From NCBI GenBank assembly GCA_001414485.1, contig LLEY01000019.1:372001-436000 (forward strand): a stretch of DNA of 64,000 nt. The letters are read 5' to 3'. This document shows positions 1 to 11,490 of the stretch, one piece after another. This DNA comes from Calycina herbarum. Lineage: Eukaryota > Ascomycota > Leotiomycetes > Helotiales > Pezizellaceae. A model generated the notes under the pieces. It was not told the DNA's origin. It did no database searches and worked only from the letters and a program-made list of their open reading frames with translations. How positions within the stretch are numbered: the first letter of the stretch is position 1; every line of letters begins with the position of its first letter. A program made the position numbers and the translations under genes.

Positions 1-137
1 TAAATAGGTAGGGGGCAAGTAGGTACGGACCGGAAATTTGCTGCCGCTTTTATGAGCCCCCATTACTTGAATACTTGCTCTCAAACTTCCCCAATACAAA
101 CCTATTCCAGACGATTTGAAGGGAATTTGGCATTGTC

Positions 138-1114
138 ATGGACGTTCCAATCGCAGCAAACGTTCTCGGAACAATCGGAGCAGTCTGTTGGTCAATCCAG
201 GTAATTCCCCCTCTCTCCAGCTGCCAGTCCTTCACTAAACCCCAAGCAGTTAATCCCTCAAATAATCATCAATTATCGTCGACACAACACCATCGGTCTT
301 CAAAGATCGATGATGCTGCTATGGGCAATTGCTGGTGTACCTCTAGGTGCTTACAATATCTCCGAGGGCTTCAATATTGCTTTGAGAATCCAGCCTCAAA
401 TCTTGACCGTTTTGAGCTTGATTACTTGGGGACAGTGCTTTTATTATGATGATGTGAATCTTCTCGGTCTCGAATCTTGCTGGGTTTGACGAGCTGATGA
501 TTTGATAGAAATGGAGCGCGTGGAAATGCTCTGCTCTTGTCTCCATCACGGGACTCCTTTTCGGGGGCATCGAAGCCGGATTGGTGTTTGCACTGAAAGC
601 AGGCGTCGAAAAAGAGATGCACTGGCCGGTCGTATTTGTTGGCCTTCTTTCCACAGTTCTTCTTTCTGCCGGGGTCTTACGACATTACTACGATATCTAC
701 ATCCACCGGACCGTCCGGGGAATCTCATTTATCTTCGTCGCCATCGATGCTGCAGGCGATGTGTTTTCCCTAATTTCAGTATGTAAGTACTGTAACCATG
801 ATTCCTTGGCAACAAAGCTGACCTAAACAGTCTTTCAACCAAAGCTGGATATTCTGGGTATGGTCATATATGCCACGGAATTCGTCCTGTGGTGTGGAGT
901 CTTTGCATGTGGCGGATACTTTAACCTCCTTCCATGGGCTAAACAAAAGTTGAGTACTCGATCACAAACGCAGCAAGACTCCGAACATCAGGCAGGAGGA
1001 AATCAGGAGACACCACAAGACTTCACACTTCATCAAATTGGATCGTCAACATCGGTCTTTCGAACACCAAGCTCTGTCGCCAGTTCACGACTCTCAGTAA
1101 GGCCGGCGGCATAA
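138..1114 (+). CDS. PQ-loop repeat membrane protein (SWEET/PQ-loop superfamily)
   Basis: Four exons fit: 138-200, 250-453, 509-782 and 831-1114; phases agree and the last exon ends in TAA. Exon 2 opens with a PQ-loop core (LIPQIIINYRR) and later carries WGQCFYYD, the aromatic motif of fungal PQ-loop proteins. Several hydrophobic segments follow, with a second PxLD-type loop at the exon 3/4 junction (FFQPKLDILGM). The hydrophilic tail (about the last 55 residues, Gln/Ser/Thr-rich) is probably cytosolic. Family knowledge suggests a vacuolar or plasma-membrane carrier of small solutes; the substrate cannot be read from sequence. The start is the first ATG in frame with the PQ motif after splicing. 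It converges with the dehydrogenase that ends about 90 bp downstream on the other strand. Confidence 0.82.
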
Positions 1115-1206
1115 TTATCAAACAGAGTGGAGTTGTATTTTGTACCTATATCCTATTTGTTTTCGAGCCAGCATAGAAACAAAAGGTCCCAGTTGAACCT
1201 CGCCAT

Positions 1207-2296
1207 CTATGCTCCAAGTCCACTTCCTCCAAACATTGGAGTACCCGGAATCCAAGCCATCTGCAGCATCTTCTTCTCAACAATCTCATCCTTATGAGCC
1301 TCCATAACCTCATGATCCCAATTCACACTAGTCATCAAGCCCTTGAGGTAGTCGGCTCTTGGCTGTGCAAAATAAAGAGCTTGAAGACCAGTAAGATCAG
1401 GATGGTCCTTGGCAAATGTTCGCCAATAATCAGTCATCAAATCCGATACCACGATTCCTGGCATGGTCATGAACATTCTGAGAGTTGGATTCTCTGTAAA
1501 ATCCGGTCAGTCGGTTGTTCCATGTGAAAGAGGGACGGATTTCAACTCACCTGCTTGAACGTGTTGAATCAGACTTTGCTCGGCCAATTTGCTGACATCG
1601 TAACTAGAACCATTTGGAACAATCAACCCGCAACGACCGGTAAGAACAGTGATGATAGTTCCAACGGGTTTCTTGGGATCATCTTGGGTATTGATGTAAT
1701 GATGGAGCATCGCAACCAAACCCTTAAGATTGATATCCTAAAGTCATCTCTCATCAGCATTACATCCCATCCTCAATCCGTGTTCAACTTACAACAACAC
1801 TCCACCACGAGTCAACACTGTGTTCGGCAAATGGCTTCGTATCATCAATCGCAGCAGCATTATTCAGCAGCACATCCGCCCCTCGACCAAAAGTCTTCTT
1901 CACCTGGGCGAATAGGGCGATGACATCCTTTTCAACAGAAATATCGGTCTTGAGAGCAAGAACAACGACATCTTTATTAATGCCCTCAATCTCCTTTTTC
2001 GTCTTCTCGAGGAGTTCAAGTCGTCGACCTGTGAGGACGATCCCATGGGCTCCTGCTCGTGCCCAGACTCTTGCTGCGGCCTGGATATTTGAAGGGTTAG
2101 TGATGAATGGATGAATAGAAGGAGAAGGGGATAGTACAGCACCAATCCCAGTTCCACCTCCGGTGATAATGATCACCTTTCCCTCCTGTCGGTTCTCCGG
2201 TTTGTCAGGGGAGAGAAAGGGATAAGGATCACGATGAATAGCTTTCGTGAAGGAGAGAGGGGTGGTCCATTGATCGGGGTCGACGGTTTGAGCCAT
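1207..2296 (-). CDS. Short-chain dehydrogenase/reductase (SDR)
   Basis: Four exons on the minus strand: 2296-2138, 2080-1793, 1737-1551 and 1493-1207, giving 306 residues. The first intron (57 nt) leaves the frame open and would look like coding sequence, but removing it restores the Rossmann helix after the cofactor motif TGGGTGIG (residues 45-52). Other SDR landmarks are an NNAAA segment in place of the usual NNAG and a YDVSK active site (YxxxK). The position 13 residues before the catalytic Tyr, normally Ser, is Thr here. The likely role is NAD(P)H-dependent oxidoreduction of a small carbonyl or alcohol, in the cytosol because no signal peptide is seen. The substrate is unknown. Confidence 0.88.
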
Positions 2297-4230
2297 TTTG
2301 AATTTTTACTTTCCGTTGATATCTTATTGTTGTACTTGTCGAGGAGGATGAGGAAGTACAAATGAATTGAAGAACTTATCCAAGAATAAAAAACAAAGGA
2401 CATTCCTCCTCATTATATGCAAAAACCTCCCTCTCCCCTCCTCATTCTCCTCCACGTCCGTACCACCTGAATTAAAAATCACCACCGAAAAATCATTTCC
2501 AAGCTTCAGATCGCACCTCACTTCACATGTCGATATGCATCCGCATCACCGGAAAAGCGGGTTCATGATTATTTAACGGACAGTCGAAACGAAAAAGTGG
2601 ATCATGGGCATGGAATGGAAAGTCGAAACGATTGTCAATGATACTTGATGTTGTAAGCAACTTTGCTCGCGGGGTCGTGGGGGATTTTCGCGATTATGAG
2701 GGGTGTCCGATGCGGGGTGTGATTGGTTGAGGAGGGTGTGGGGGTGTCGGACTTTAATTCAAGTTGGTTAGATGATGACCTGTGGTGATAGATTTACGAT
2801 ATTATTCGAAGAGGTTCGTCAATGGTAGGAAGGTAGGATGGTAGGAGGTTGCGGTGTTGTTATTCCGCCGAATGTCCATTTGCTGCGGGGTTTTATTGAT
2901 GAAGGATGTTGTCTGCGGTTGATGAAATGTGTTCTTTTTGTTTTACCTATTTTTCATTTTGTGGTTTTGGGGGACTTGGATTGTTGCTTCGAGCTTGTAA
3001 GTTTCCAGGCGTAAGGCTCGAGGGAAGAGAGTTAAATATTTTGACGGTGCTTGGGAGCGGTGAGGGAGGACTGTCTGAATGGCTTCAAGGCTCCTCCCAC
3101 TCTCTGAAGACAAAACGTAGACAGATGATGGCAGTTTTCTTCCTAGTTGTCACGCCGAGTCAAATTCTCTTTTCGATTTGTTCGCTCGTATCTTGGGAGA
3201 TGTTTCAAACCTGGCCTTACCAAGGCACTCAACCTCTAGACTCAAGGCTGTGGTCGTAATTTCCGTTTCAATTCCGATTCCCTCTCCATTTCAGCTTCCG
3301 TTTCTCTTTTCATTTCTGTACATTCGGACAGATAGTTTCGCTGTTGCGATTGGTGCGTCACAAAATACCGGTATTTTTTACGTTGAAACCCGTGTGATCA
3401 GATGATCCAGACCAGTTAGAAATTGTTATTGTTTCCGAACGGAACATGATTTTCGTTGAATGCGCATTCCTTTGGATAGAGCCTTTTCTTCCGTTTTTCA
3501 TCTGGGTGAGAGATTTCTTGAGACGAAATTAACATACCTCCGTAGTAGATCCCTTTTGAGCTGTGGTGAAGGTTGCGAATTGATCTTCAATATACAACCT
3601 CGAACGACGGGAAACCTCATAAGTTTATGGAGTTTCCATCAAAGGCTAGTATGTCCCATAAATGTCCGTGTTTCTCGCAAGCTCTCCCGTCGGGTCGGGA
3701 AGGAAATGTTTAAAGTATAAACTCAAACCCCCACCAAACACCAGTTCTTCAGTAACGAAGCAAAGTAGGAAATTCGATCGGCAGTTACCACAACTTCCTT
3801 CTTGTCACTGAATTAAATATGTCCTTCTTTCTTTCTTACTACAGCAATTGTTCTTTCTTCTTTATTCGGGATATATTAATTTGATCCTTCAAGCCAAGAA
3901 GGCGTGACAGTCCCGCGTAAGATCTAGTAGGAATCCAGTTTTTTAGTGGTGAAACACTGGACTGAATTTCGTTTGATCGAAAACGGCGAAGAACACGAGC
4001 ATTGGATTTGAGAAACCGCATATTATTCATCTGTTTCCCGGTTTGATGAGAAGACGCCAAAGAAACAATACACTCGCTTTTGTACCGATCTGGATCCAGT
4101 AGGAGAATATCGAGTACTTCTACATAAGCATCCTACACCACCACAACACCTTTCCCACTGGATAACAGACAACACCAACCTTTACAAGAAAGAACCCTCT
4201 TACGCCAGATTCCTCCCTATACGACTAACA
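2297..4230. other. Intergenic spacer, no supported gene
   Basis: About 1.9 kb between the divergent SDR and cutinase genes, so it holds both promoters. Short ORFs here lack family motifs or plausible splicing. The last 100 bp before 4231 are CA/CT-rich, typical of a fungal 5' leader. No repeats were recognised. Confidence 0.55.
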
Positions 4231-5148
4231 ATGCGGTCCCTCCTCCCTCTTTCCCTCTTCGCCCTCCTCCCAACAATCCACGCACAAAATTCTACCACAA
4301 ACTCAACAGCCTGCGCACCAATCCACATAATCATAGCCCGCGCCTCAACCGAGGCCCAAGGCCCAGGTGTCATAGGCTCCCTCGCAGATAAAATAGTCCA
4401 AGACCACCCCGGAACAACGACAGAAAATGTGGTGTACCCCGCCACCCTAGCGAATTACGCGAATTCCTCGTCAATGGGGACGACGGCTATGACGGCGTTG
4501 CTGACGAGTTATGTGGATGCTTGTCCGACGGCAAAGGTTGTTATGATGGGGTATTCCCAGGTTAGTTTTCTTTTTCTTCTTTGGAGAGTGAGAAGAAGGC
4601 TGGGGAAAAGAGAAAGTAAAAAGCTAATTCGTGGAATAGGGTGCTCAAGTCGTAGGAGATGTTATGTGTGGCGGTGGAGGAGTAAATGGACTGGGAAACG
4701 CAACTGCCCCAGTAGACGCAAAATATGGTGCAAACGGTACCTCTCTCAAACCATCCCCTTCCTTCTTGCTTCCCCATTCCATACTAACATTAACCCAGTA
4801 AAAGCAATGATCCAAATGGGCGATCCCCGACACATCCTCAACCAAACTTTCGACGTAGGAACCGCAAATTCAGATGGAGTAAGTTCCTCCCCATCCATAC
4901 CCATTTCATCTTTTCCCTTCGCCTTCCATCACCTCAACTTGCATGAAAGGGAACGCTGATAAACATGGAAATAGCTCTTCCCCCGCCAAGCATTCCAAAA
5001 CTGCACCGCATACGCGGATAAAATCCAAGTATACTGCGATGACGGCGATCCATTTTGCGAGAAGGGTGATACCCTCGCTGTTCATTTGAATTATACCCAG
5101 AAGTATAATGAGCAGGCTAGGACTTTTGTGAATGCGAAACTTGTTTAG
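4231..5148 (+). CDS. Secreted cutinase / acetylxylan esterase family (CE5) enzyme
   Basis: Four exons, 4231-4560, 4640-4736, 4799-4878 and 4975-5148, encode 226 residues. Residues 1-18 form a signal peptide ending IHA-Q. The serine-esterase elbow GYSQ (Ser109) is split by the first intron exactly before GAQ. The C-terminal exon holds the second half of the triad in GDPFC (Asp about 194) and AVHLNY (His about 206), the pattern of cutinases and CE5 acetylxylan esterases. The enzyme should hydrolyse cutin esters or acetyl groups on xylan outside the cell. Cysteines are positioned for disulfides (CAP, CPT, MCGG, NCT, YCDD, FCEK). Cutinase versus acetylxylan esterase cannot be settled by eye. It converges with the rhamnosidase gene; the 270 bp between them hold both 3' ends. 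Confidence 0.9.
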
Positions 5149-5418
5149 AAAACAGTTTGGATTGTTAGGAGGATGACAAGGAAGGAGTTAGGGAGGGGAG
5201 TTGGTAGGGAGTAATATGTTAATATACAGGGCGACTAGACTTTTGAGTACCAAAAAGGGGGGGACCGAGGGTGGGCAGTGAATAGGGAAATTAATGATGC
5301 GGGGTAGTGAGAAGGAAATATAAAATGCGGGGTATAGGATAGGGAATAAATTTGAAAATTTGCGCAATAAGCTCCTGAAATTGTAGTGAATTTAGTATCC
5401 AGAGTTTAAATTACCTCT

Positions 5419-8052
5419 CTAATTGTACCCAACGGTAACTGTGTGATCACCTCCTCCAACCGCAATTGTGACATACCCATCACCACCCCTCTTGCTCCCA
5501 TTCGCAACCTCCGCCTTGTTCAAATACACCTTGGTACTCGAATCAGGAACAGGAAGAGAAATAGTGCCCTTCGTATTGGCCGGCACAGAAGCCGTCAACC
5601 AGAAAACACCAATTGATTCATCACGATTCCAACGAACTTTGATAGGACCACTTGGCGTAGGAACCACACCTTTCGCCCATTTCACATCTCCTGGAATTGG
5701 TTTGATACTCCAGGTGCTGAATCCGGGACCAGTTGGTAAGACGCCGAGAATGTTGTTGGTTAATAATGGCACGATACCAGTTGCCCAGCCATGAGCTTGA
5801 CTGCTGAACCCTTGCTCATATAGAGAACCATTTGCACCAATGCCTTCCCAGACGGTGACTTTAGGATCGTGACTAGCCATCCAGCCATACAATCTTCGGA
5901 TTTCTTCCAAAGCTGTGTCGGCTGATTCGATCTGGAAGCGAGCTTGGATCTCAAAGTACGAAATAAAAGCATAGACTCGTTGCGAAAACCCCTCTTGGAG
6001 AAGGTCATTGTCGTAGAAGGAATTGCCATATGGTCTGGCATTGTTCTTGGCAAGATAATCGAGTGCGGATTTTGCTTGTTCTGGGGTTGCGGCCCCGCTG
6101 AGAACACTGATGCTGTTACCATCTTGAGCATGTGTTGGACATGGAGAGGAACCACAAGATCCGTCGAAAAATGCACCAACGGAGGTGTCAAATAATCGAT
6201 CACTGACAGCTGATGCTACTAATTTTGCTCGATCAGTCCATCGTTGAGCATCATCGTTTCTACCGAGGGAAGTCGCAACCGTGGCGGCATTGTTGAGAGC
6301 CATGACGTAGAGAACGTTGTAGTATGTTACTGGCCCAGTTCGAGGAAGGAAAGCATAATCTCCATAGCCTCCTGATGTTCCGATGCCCTTTTGAATCAGG
6401 TTTGTGTTTTGATTCGTGACGCTGGGGTAATATTTGTCGAGGACCAAGGCCATGTTTTTGTAATATCCCTTGATGTAGTCCACATCGCCTGCGGAACATC
6501 TTGGAGTCAGTATTTCGGTTTTTAGAAGTTTCTCTGAGAAGAATAAGGAGGAATCAGAATTAAGAGAGGAGGGGTAGTCTTGAACCTCCCGAAATAACCC
6601 GAAAGAGGGTAAAAGAACTCAGAGATTACCCACCTGTGTACATGTAGAGATCATAACTACAGACAACCCACCATAATGGATAATCCATCAATGGGAGAGC
6701 GTACAATCTAATCGAGGCCGGAGGAATCCATCCATCATCTCGTTGGTGGTCTGCGAGATCTGCCAGTACATTACGAGCAGCTTTTGCAGTATCATGCGTG
6801 AGATATGTAGTCTTTCCAGAAACGGCAATATCACCAACATAAGGATCCCGATCTCTCTTCGCTCCATCGTGGAGAACCAATTTACCAATCAAAGTTGAGC
6901 TATTCGCCTGTCTTGGTTCGGTATCCCATCGTCTAAATGTGTCCGTAGTAATTTCATTGGTGTAGACAGAATCGTACCACCATTGATTGAGATCTTCATC
7001 TGAGGTTTCAATCCATCCAGTAAACGTATCTGGGTGTCCTAGAAATCCGGAATATTCTAGACTCAGACCCTCGATTGTAACTGATCCAAAAGAGGTCGTG
7101 ATAGGGCTATCCGCGGGAAGCGAATCGAGGTAGATCTTCATATATCTGAAGCCATGGAATCCATCTGTGCATACCTTCCGATCAAATTCGCAACCGTGGA
7201 CATTCTGCCAGGTGTATGGCTCGGATTTGACAGCAATCTATGGTCACGTGAGATGATTTTCACCCAAATCTACCAAATTCACCACTTACCTGATCAGAGC
7301 CTGGAGTTATCTTGTCTTCTGGTTCTTCGCCCTGAGTGATATTAGTCTAAATCGCAGGAAAAAGACGTCATGGTGGTAATTACGTTATCTGATCGAGAGA
7401 AGTCGCTGACATTGCTGAGATATTGCAAGGTCTCCGAAAACGCAAGTCTGATTCCTGGAAAGCCAGGGGTGGAATTGGTAGCTCCTCCGAATTTGATGGA
7501 GAGAAATCCGGGATAGTTTTGGCCGAAATCGACAACAATCTCAGGCGGGGCTTCAACAATTGGTCTGCCGGCTGCGGTTGTGTTTCCTGCAGCTAGGATT
7601 TTCCTGGTCAGGGTCGTTCCTTCTCCGGTGAGGAGACCATCCGGATTCTTGACGTTGCCTTTGAAGGAGACGATTTTGGCGGGCTTGATGTTCTGGTCTG
7701 GCGGTGCTCGCACATACTTTTGCCAATTGTCATTTGGTAAATCGGAGAGTTGTTCTGGGGCTCGAGGGAGGGGTGGTGGTGCTGCAGTAGTGGGGTGGAT
7801 TCGATAGAAGAGTACTATCAAGCACTGCAACAGGAGGAAGCCTTTGAGGAACATGATTGCAATTTCACGAAATTTGCTGCTGCTGCGTGGCTTTTGGATA
7901 GTAGCGGACACACCGTCTTCTTTAGTGTTGTAGACGTCATGGTAATCTTTATAGCCATCCCTAGGGGACGACGGCCCTGGTAATCTGGACAAACCCTTTT
8001 CATGGTGAATCCAGAAGCGGCAGTTCCTCGACATACTGTGCTCAGATGGCAT
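5419..8052 (-). CDS. Alpha-L-rhamnosidase, GH78 family, with N-terminal membrane anchor
   Basis: Four exons: 8052-7384, 7331-7290, 7237-6634 and 6488-5419, 794 residues. Exon 3 contains DGFHGFRYMKI, typical of the GH78 beta-sandwich region, followed by HDGAKRDRDPYVGDIAV, which matches the acidic catalytic segment of fungal GH78 enzymes. Exon 4 gives the (alpha/alpha)6 barrel and a C-terminal beta domain (SIKPIPGDVKWAKG). With the start at 8052, about 65 hydrophilic residues precede one hydrophobic stretch (FLKGFLLLQCLIVLFY) and a Pro-rich stalk, a type II membrane topology. A start at the Met beginning MFLKGF (about 7855) would instead give a signal peptide. The role is removal of terminal rhamnose from pectin side chains or plant glycosides. 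Confidence 0.86.
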
Positions 8053-10299
8053 TACTTTTCTCGGCGAATTATTGGGTCGAGATAGGCCGATGCATACAGG
8101 TTGGAGGGGTCTTGTTCAACGGCTGTCCAGCAGGTTCGTTGGTGAATGTCAATGTACATACAGGTGGTGCCGTGTAGGCGAAGTCTGGGAAATACTGGGC
8201 GATCCAACGAGCTAAGGAGGATCCGGCGCTTGATGCCCGTAAAAAAGGGGCATCGTGAGTCTGGATAATGTCCCCTGTAGTGAATCCATCGTCTTTGGAG
8301 AACGTGTGACCTTGGAAGTGTGAGAGTTGGGATCGTGGACCCGGGATTTATCTTATCAAGAATGGTACTTGATATGCAGTGTCTGCAACTAAGTTGGAAG
8401 TGCAGCTTTTGCTGTGGTTGTTATTGAAAGAACCGATTTGCCTCCTGATATGTGCAGTGCAGGTGACTCGCTGAGAGGGCTTCGGGGGTTAAAATACCAC
8501 CCGACCCTATCACAAGCGTGCATAATTTTATGCAGCTGTTCATCCCGACCTCCCAAATCTCCTCTCTGATCTTGTACGAATTGAGAAAACTTCTTTTTTC
8601 TTTGGTACAGCAAATGCCTGGATCCAATACTTTATGATCTTCACACCTTCCTCTTTTCCATCCTTGCTCGACATGCTCTCCACGCGCGGTGATGCTGTGC
8701 AATATAAAGAGTCTTCTCCAGAGGACTGGACCTTGCTCCGGAGGGTGTTTATCGGTTGTCAAGTGCCTAAATGGTCGAGTTGTGGATTGATTTCTACCAT
8801 CACGAGATGTCACGTTTGAGGAAGTTCTTAAGCTGTACTACCTTGGCTGACTTGGTGTTTACAGATAAGCGATCGGCAGTCAAATTCTCTTGAGACTCCA
8901 TACGGACGTCTACCGTGAGTGACTGTAAGCCGTTATCGGGTTCTTTTTTTGTACGCCTTAGAAATAAATATATGACCCTCGACATCTCACTTATTCGCAG
9001 AATTATATTATCATTCAGCTCTAAGGCTGACTGTTCTAATATCTTTTCCATGGTGGCTTTATTTCTTTCGACAATATATCTTCCCGGTTGGTTGAGGTTG
9101 CAACGCGACCGACAGCGATGCCACGACACTATCAGAAATTTATGATTACATCACCAATTTATTATTTTACTATTTACAACTGTTCTCCAGCGCGTTCTTC
9201 TTCTTTTTCTTTTCGTGATGCGCTTTTTTGGGAAAGCAGTCCATGACTGAGTTATACACACGCAACTAAATCTTTTCCCGGAAAAAGTTTCCATAATATT
9301 CCATTCCACTTCTCCTTCGCTCAAACTTAACTTCCAGACATCATCGGTTTAGCGATTTTAGTCTAAAATAGTGTTATTTGAAACATTTCATGTGACTTCA
9401 TCCGCGAACGTCTTGGGTCTTGGTATGAGCCGCGATTGCGAGTAATTGTAGTGCAGCCCCTCGGGTGAGAATATCTCACTGAAATATGCCCTCACAGTAT
9501 AAGACGAGTAAGTCTCGAAGAATCAGAAATATACAATTTATAGTTCTTTCAAATAATTTGCATACATATACCAACTATATACAATCCATTGATCCAGTGA
9601 GTTTTCCATTAATTTTCTCTGCCTACGCTGCCACAAGAATCCTAGCAATAACCTACAGGGTAACCAGCAACGAGCCCAAATCTTACAATCAATACTTGAT
9701 GTTATTTTTGAGCTTCCTTCTAGTCTTCCTACCAGTATCCCAATCCTTCGATATTGGTGTTTCGTGAAGCTCAGCCAACATTGACATAATGACAACAAAC
9801 CAGCAACGCCACTGAGGTAAGATGAAATTCGTTAAAGTCAAGCGGTAATGAGTACTTCGAGTTCATCTGGCAATTTTTCTTATATACTATCTTTCTCTTC
9901 AAAATCATTCTCTCACCTCACATATTCGTCCCGCTTAACAATGTCTTCTACCTTGCTGCTGCTCAACTTCCTCCCTTCGACCTTACTTCTCCTCTTTACA
10001 TACGCACGTTTCACTCATCTCGAGATCAAACGCCGTACTATAAATGTCACATTATTATCCCCCGAGAGGGTGTATATACACAAGGTCATATGTTATTCAA
10101 GGATGTGTATAAAGATTGACTATATGTACTGAAAAAAGAAGTATTTACACAAAAATCCGAACAATTTTCCACCACAACCGTTACCTCACAACATCATTTC
10201 CTGTCAGCACCGACATCATAAAATCTACCCTCTACTGGTGCTGAATGCACAAATGCCTCATCCCCGCGTTTAACCAACCAATACGTTGTGTTCTCAGAC
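8053..10299. other. Intergenic spacer, no supported gene
   Basis: About 2.2 kb between the GH78 promoter and the 3' end of the pectate lyase gene. Several ORFs of 60-130 codons occur on both strands, but none shows a domain, signal peptide or splice-consistent extension. The part from about 9150 to 10200 is AT-rich. Confidence 0.5.
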
Positions 10300-11490
10300 T
10301 TAGGATGGGCAATCATCAACACCGGTATTAGCGTAAACACAGTAAGAGCTGATTCCAGTGCCCAGCTTGGTTGGCTCATCACCATCGTCATTGCCCTGAT
10401 ACCAAGCACAGATGCCGTCAACATCATCAGCACATGTGCCAGAAATAGTTGCGGTATCCCTAGGCAATGGAGGAGTCAGTATTGCCTTTCAAAAAATGTC
10501 TCAGGATTCGGCACGTAATATATACTGGGGTTTAGGAATGATTTAGGAGTAATTCGAGAGAAAAGAAGTAGGAGAACTACGTCCCCATTACCTACCCATA
10601 GTTGGAATTGACGCCAGCAAGAAGAGACCCGCCCACAGCCCAGACACCGCTCATAGTGACAGAACGCTTGTACTGGGTACCGCAGTTTCCGCAGGATCGG
10701 TAGACCTTACCAAAGTCCTCTGCATAGAAGTCTTTGATGCTGACGGTTCCGCCACCGTTGTGTTGGACAATTTTGTCAGAGGCGTGGAATGCACCACCGC
10801 CGACAACATATGAAGTTCCAGAGGTTTGCTTGATAGTGAGCGCATCTAAATGTGTCAATACAGGCTCCTGACATGGAGAGGGGGTATGACATACCTTCGC
10901 AAACATCAGCCCACCAGACCTGGATGATCTCAGCGTCAGTATTTCCATTTCTAGAATGGTGGCTGAGGAAAAACAGGGCATTGGGGAGAGAACAGAGTTG
11001 TCTGAGGAGGAAGTACTCTCTCAATCCTCGTGAAGCAACCTGAAAAGGGGGGAGGGGCGGAAGCTCGGAGAATACCCACGTTTTGAATTGTACAAGAACC
11101 CAAGCAGTGGACACCTTCGAGTTGGTTGGCACCGATGATGACATTCTTCAAGGTTCCACCGGTATTAACGTGAAAGACAGCATCAGAGTCACCACCTTCA
11201 CCGGATACGCAAGAAACTACAGGAAAGATGTTAGAGTATCAAGAAAGACGACATTGAGTATACTTACCACCTCGGTCGAATCTGACCATGCCACCGTCAA
11301 ATGATGCACCGGCAGCGATAACCTTGGGTGTGCTGAGTACAGAGTGGCCACTGGATGCCGGCAAGGTATTGGTAGCAAAACGCTTCTTCAACACAGGTGT
11401 TGGCACAAAGTCACCCGCATTATTAGGAGCAGGGGAGGCTGCAACTATTAAAGCGCTTGCGAAGAAAACGGCGACCGAAGTGAGCTGCAT
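10300..11490 (-). CDS. Secreted pectate lyase, polysaccharide lyase family 3
   Basis: Five exons: 11490-11268, 11216-11080, 10919-10895 (25 nt), 10845-10596 and 10459-10300, giving 264 residues. A signal peptide (about 19 residues) is followed by a short propeptide ending in a Lys-Lys-Arg Kex2-type site. The mature part has the PL3 signatures: [21 protein letters not shown] spanning two introns, [15 protein letters not shown] and YKRSV with the family's catalytic-type Arg, and paired cysteines to the end (VDDCPS). It should cleave de-esterified polygalacturonan by Ca2+-dependent beta-elimination outside the cell. The 25-nt third exon is small but needed to restore the WWADVCEDA motif. It fits functionally with the rhamnosidase and esterase upstream. 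Confidence 0.93.

Noticed and set aside
2906..3405. Plus-strand ORFs of 75-117 codons in the SDR-cutinase spacer
   Set aside because: Low-complexity Phe/Leu/Ser content, no plausible exons or domains.
8800..9129. 109-codon minus-strand ORF
   Set aside because: No motif, no consistent splice extension; equally long ORFs overlap it on the other strand.
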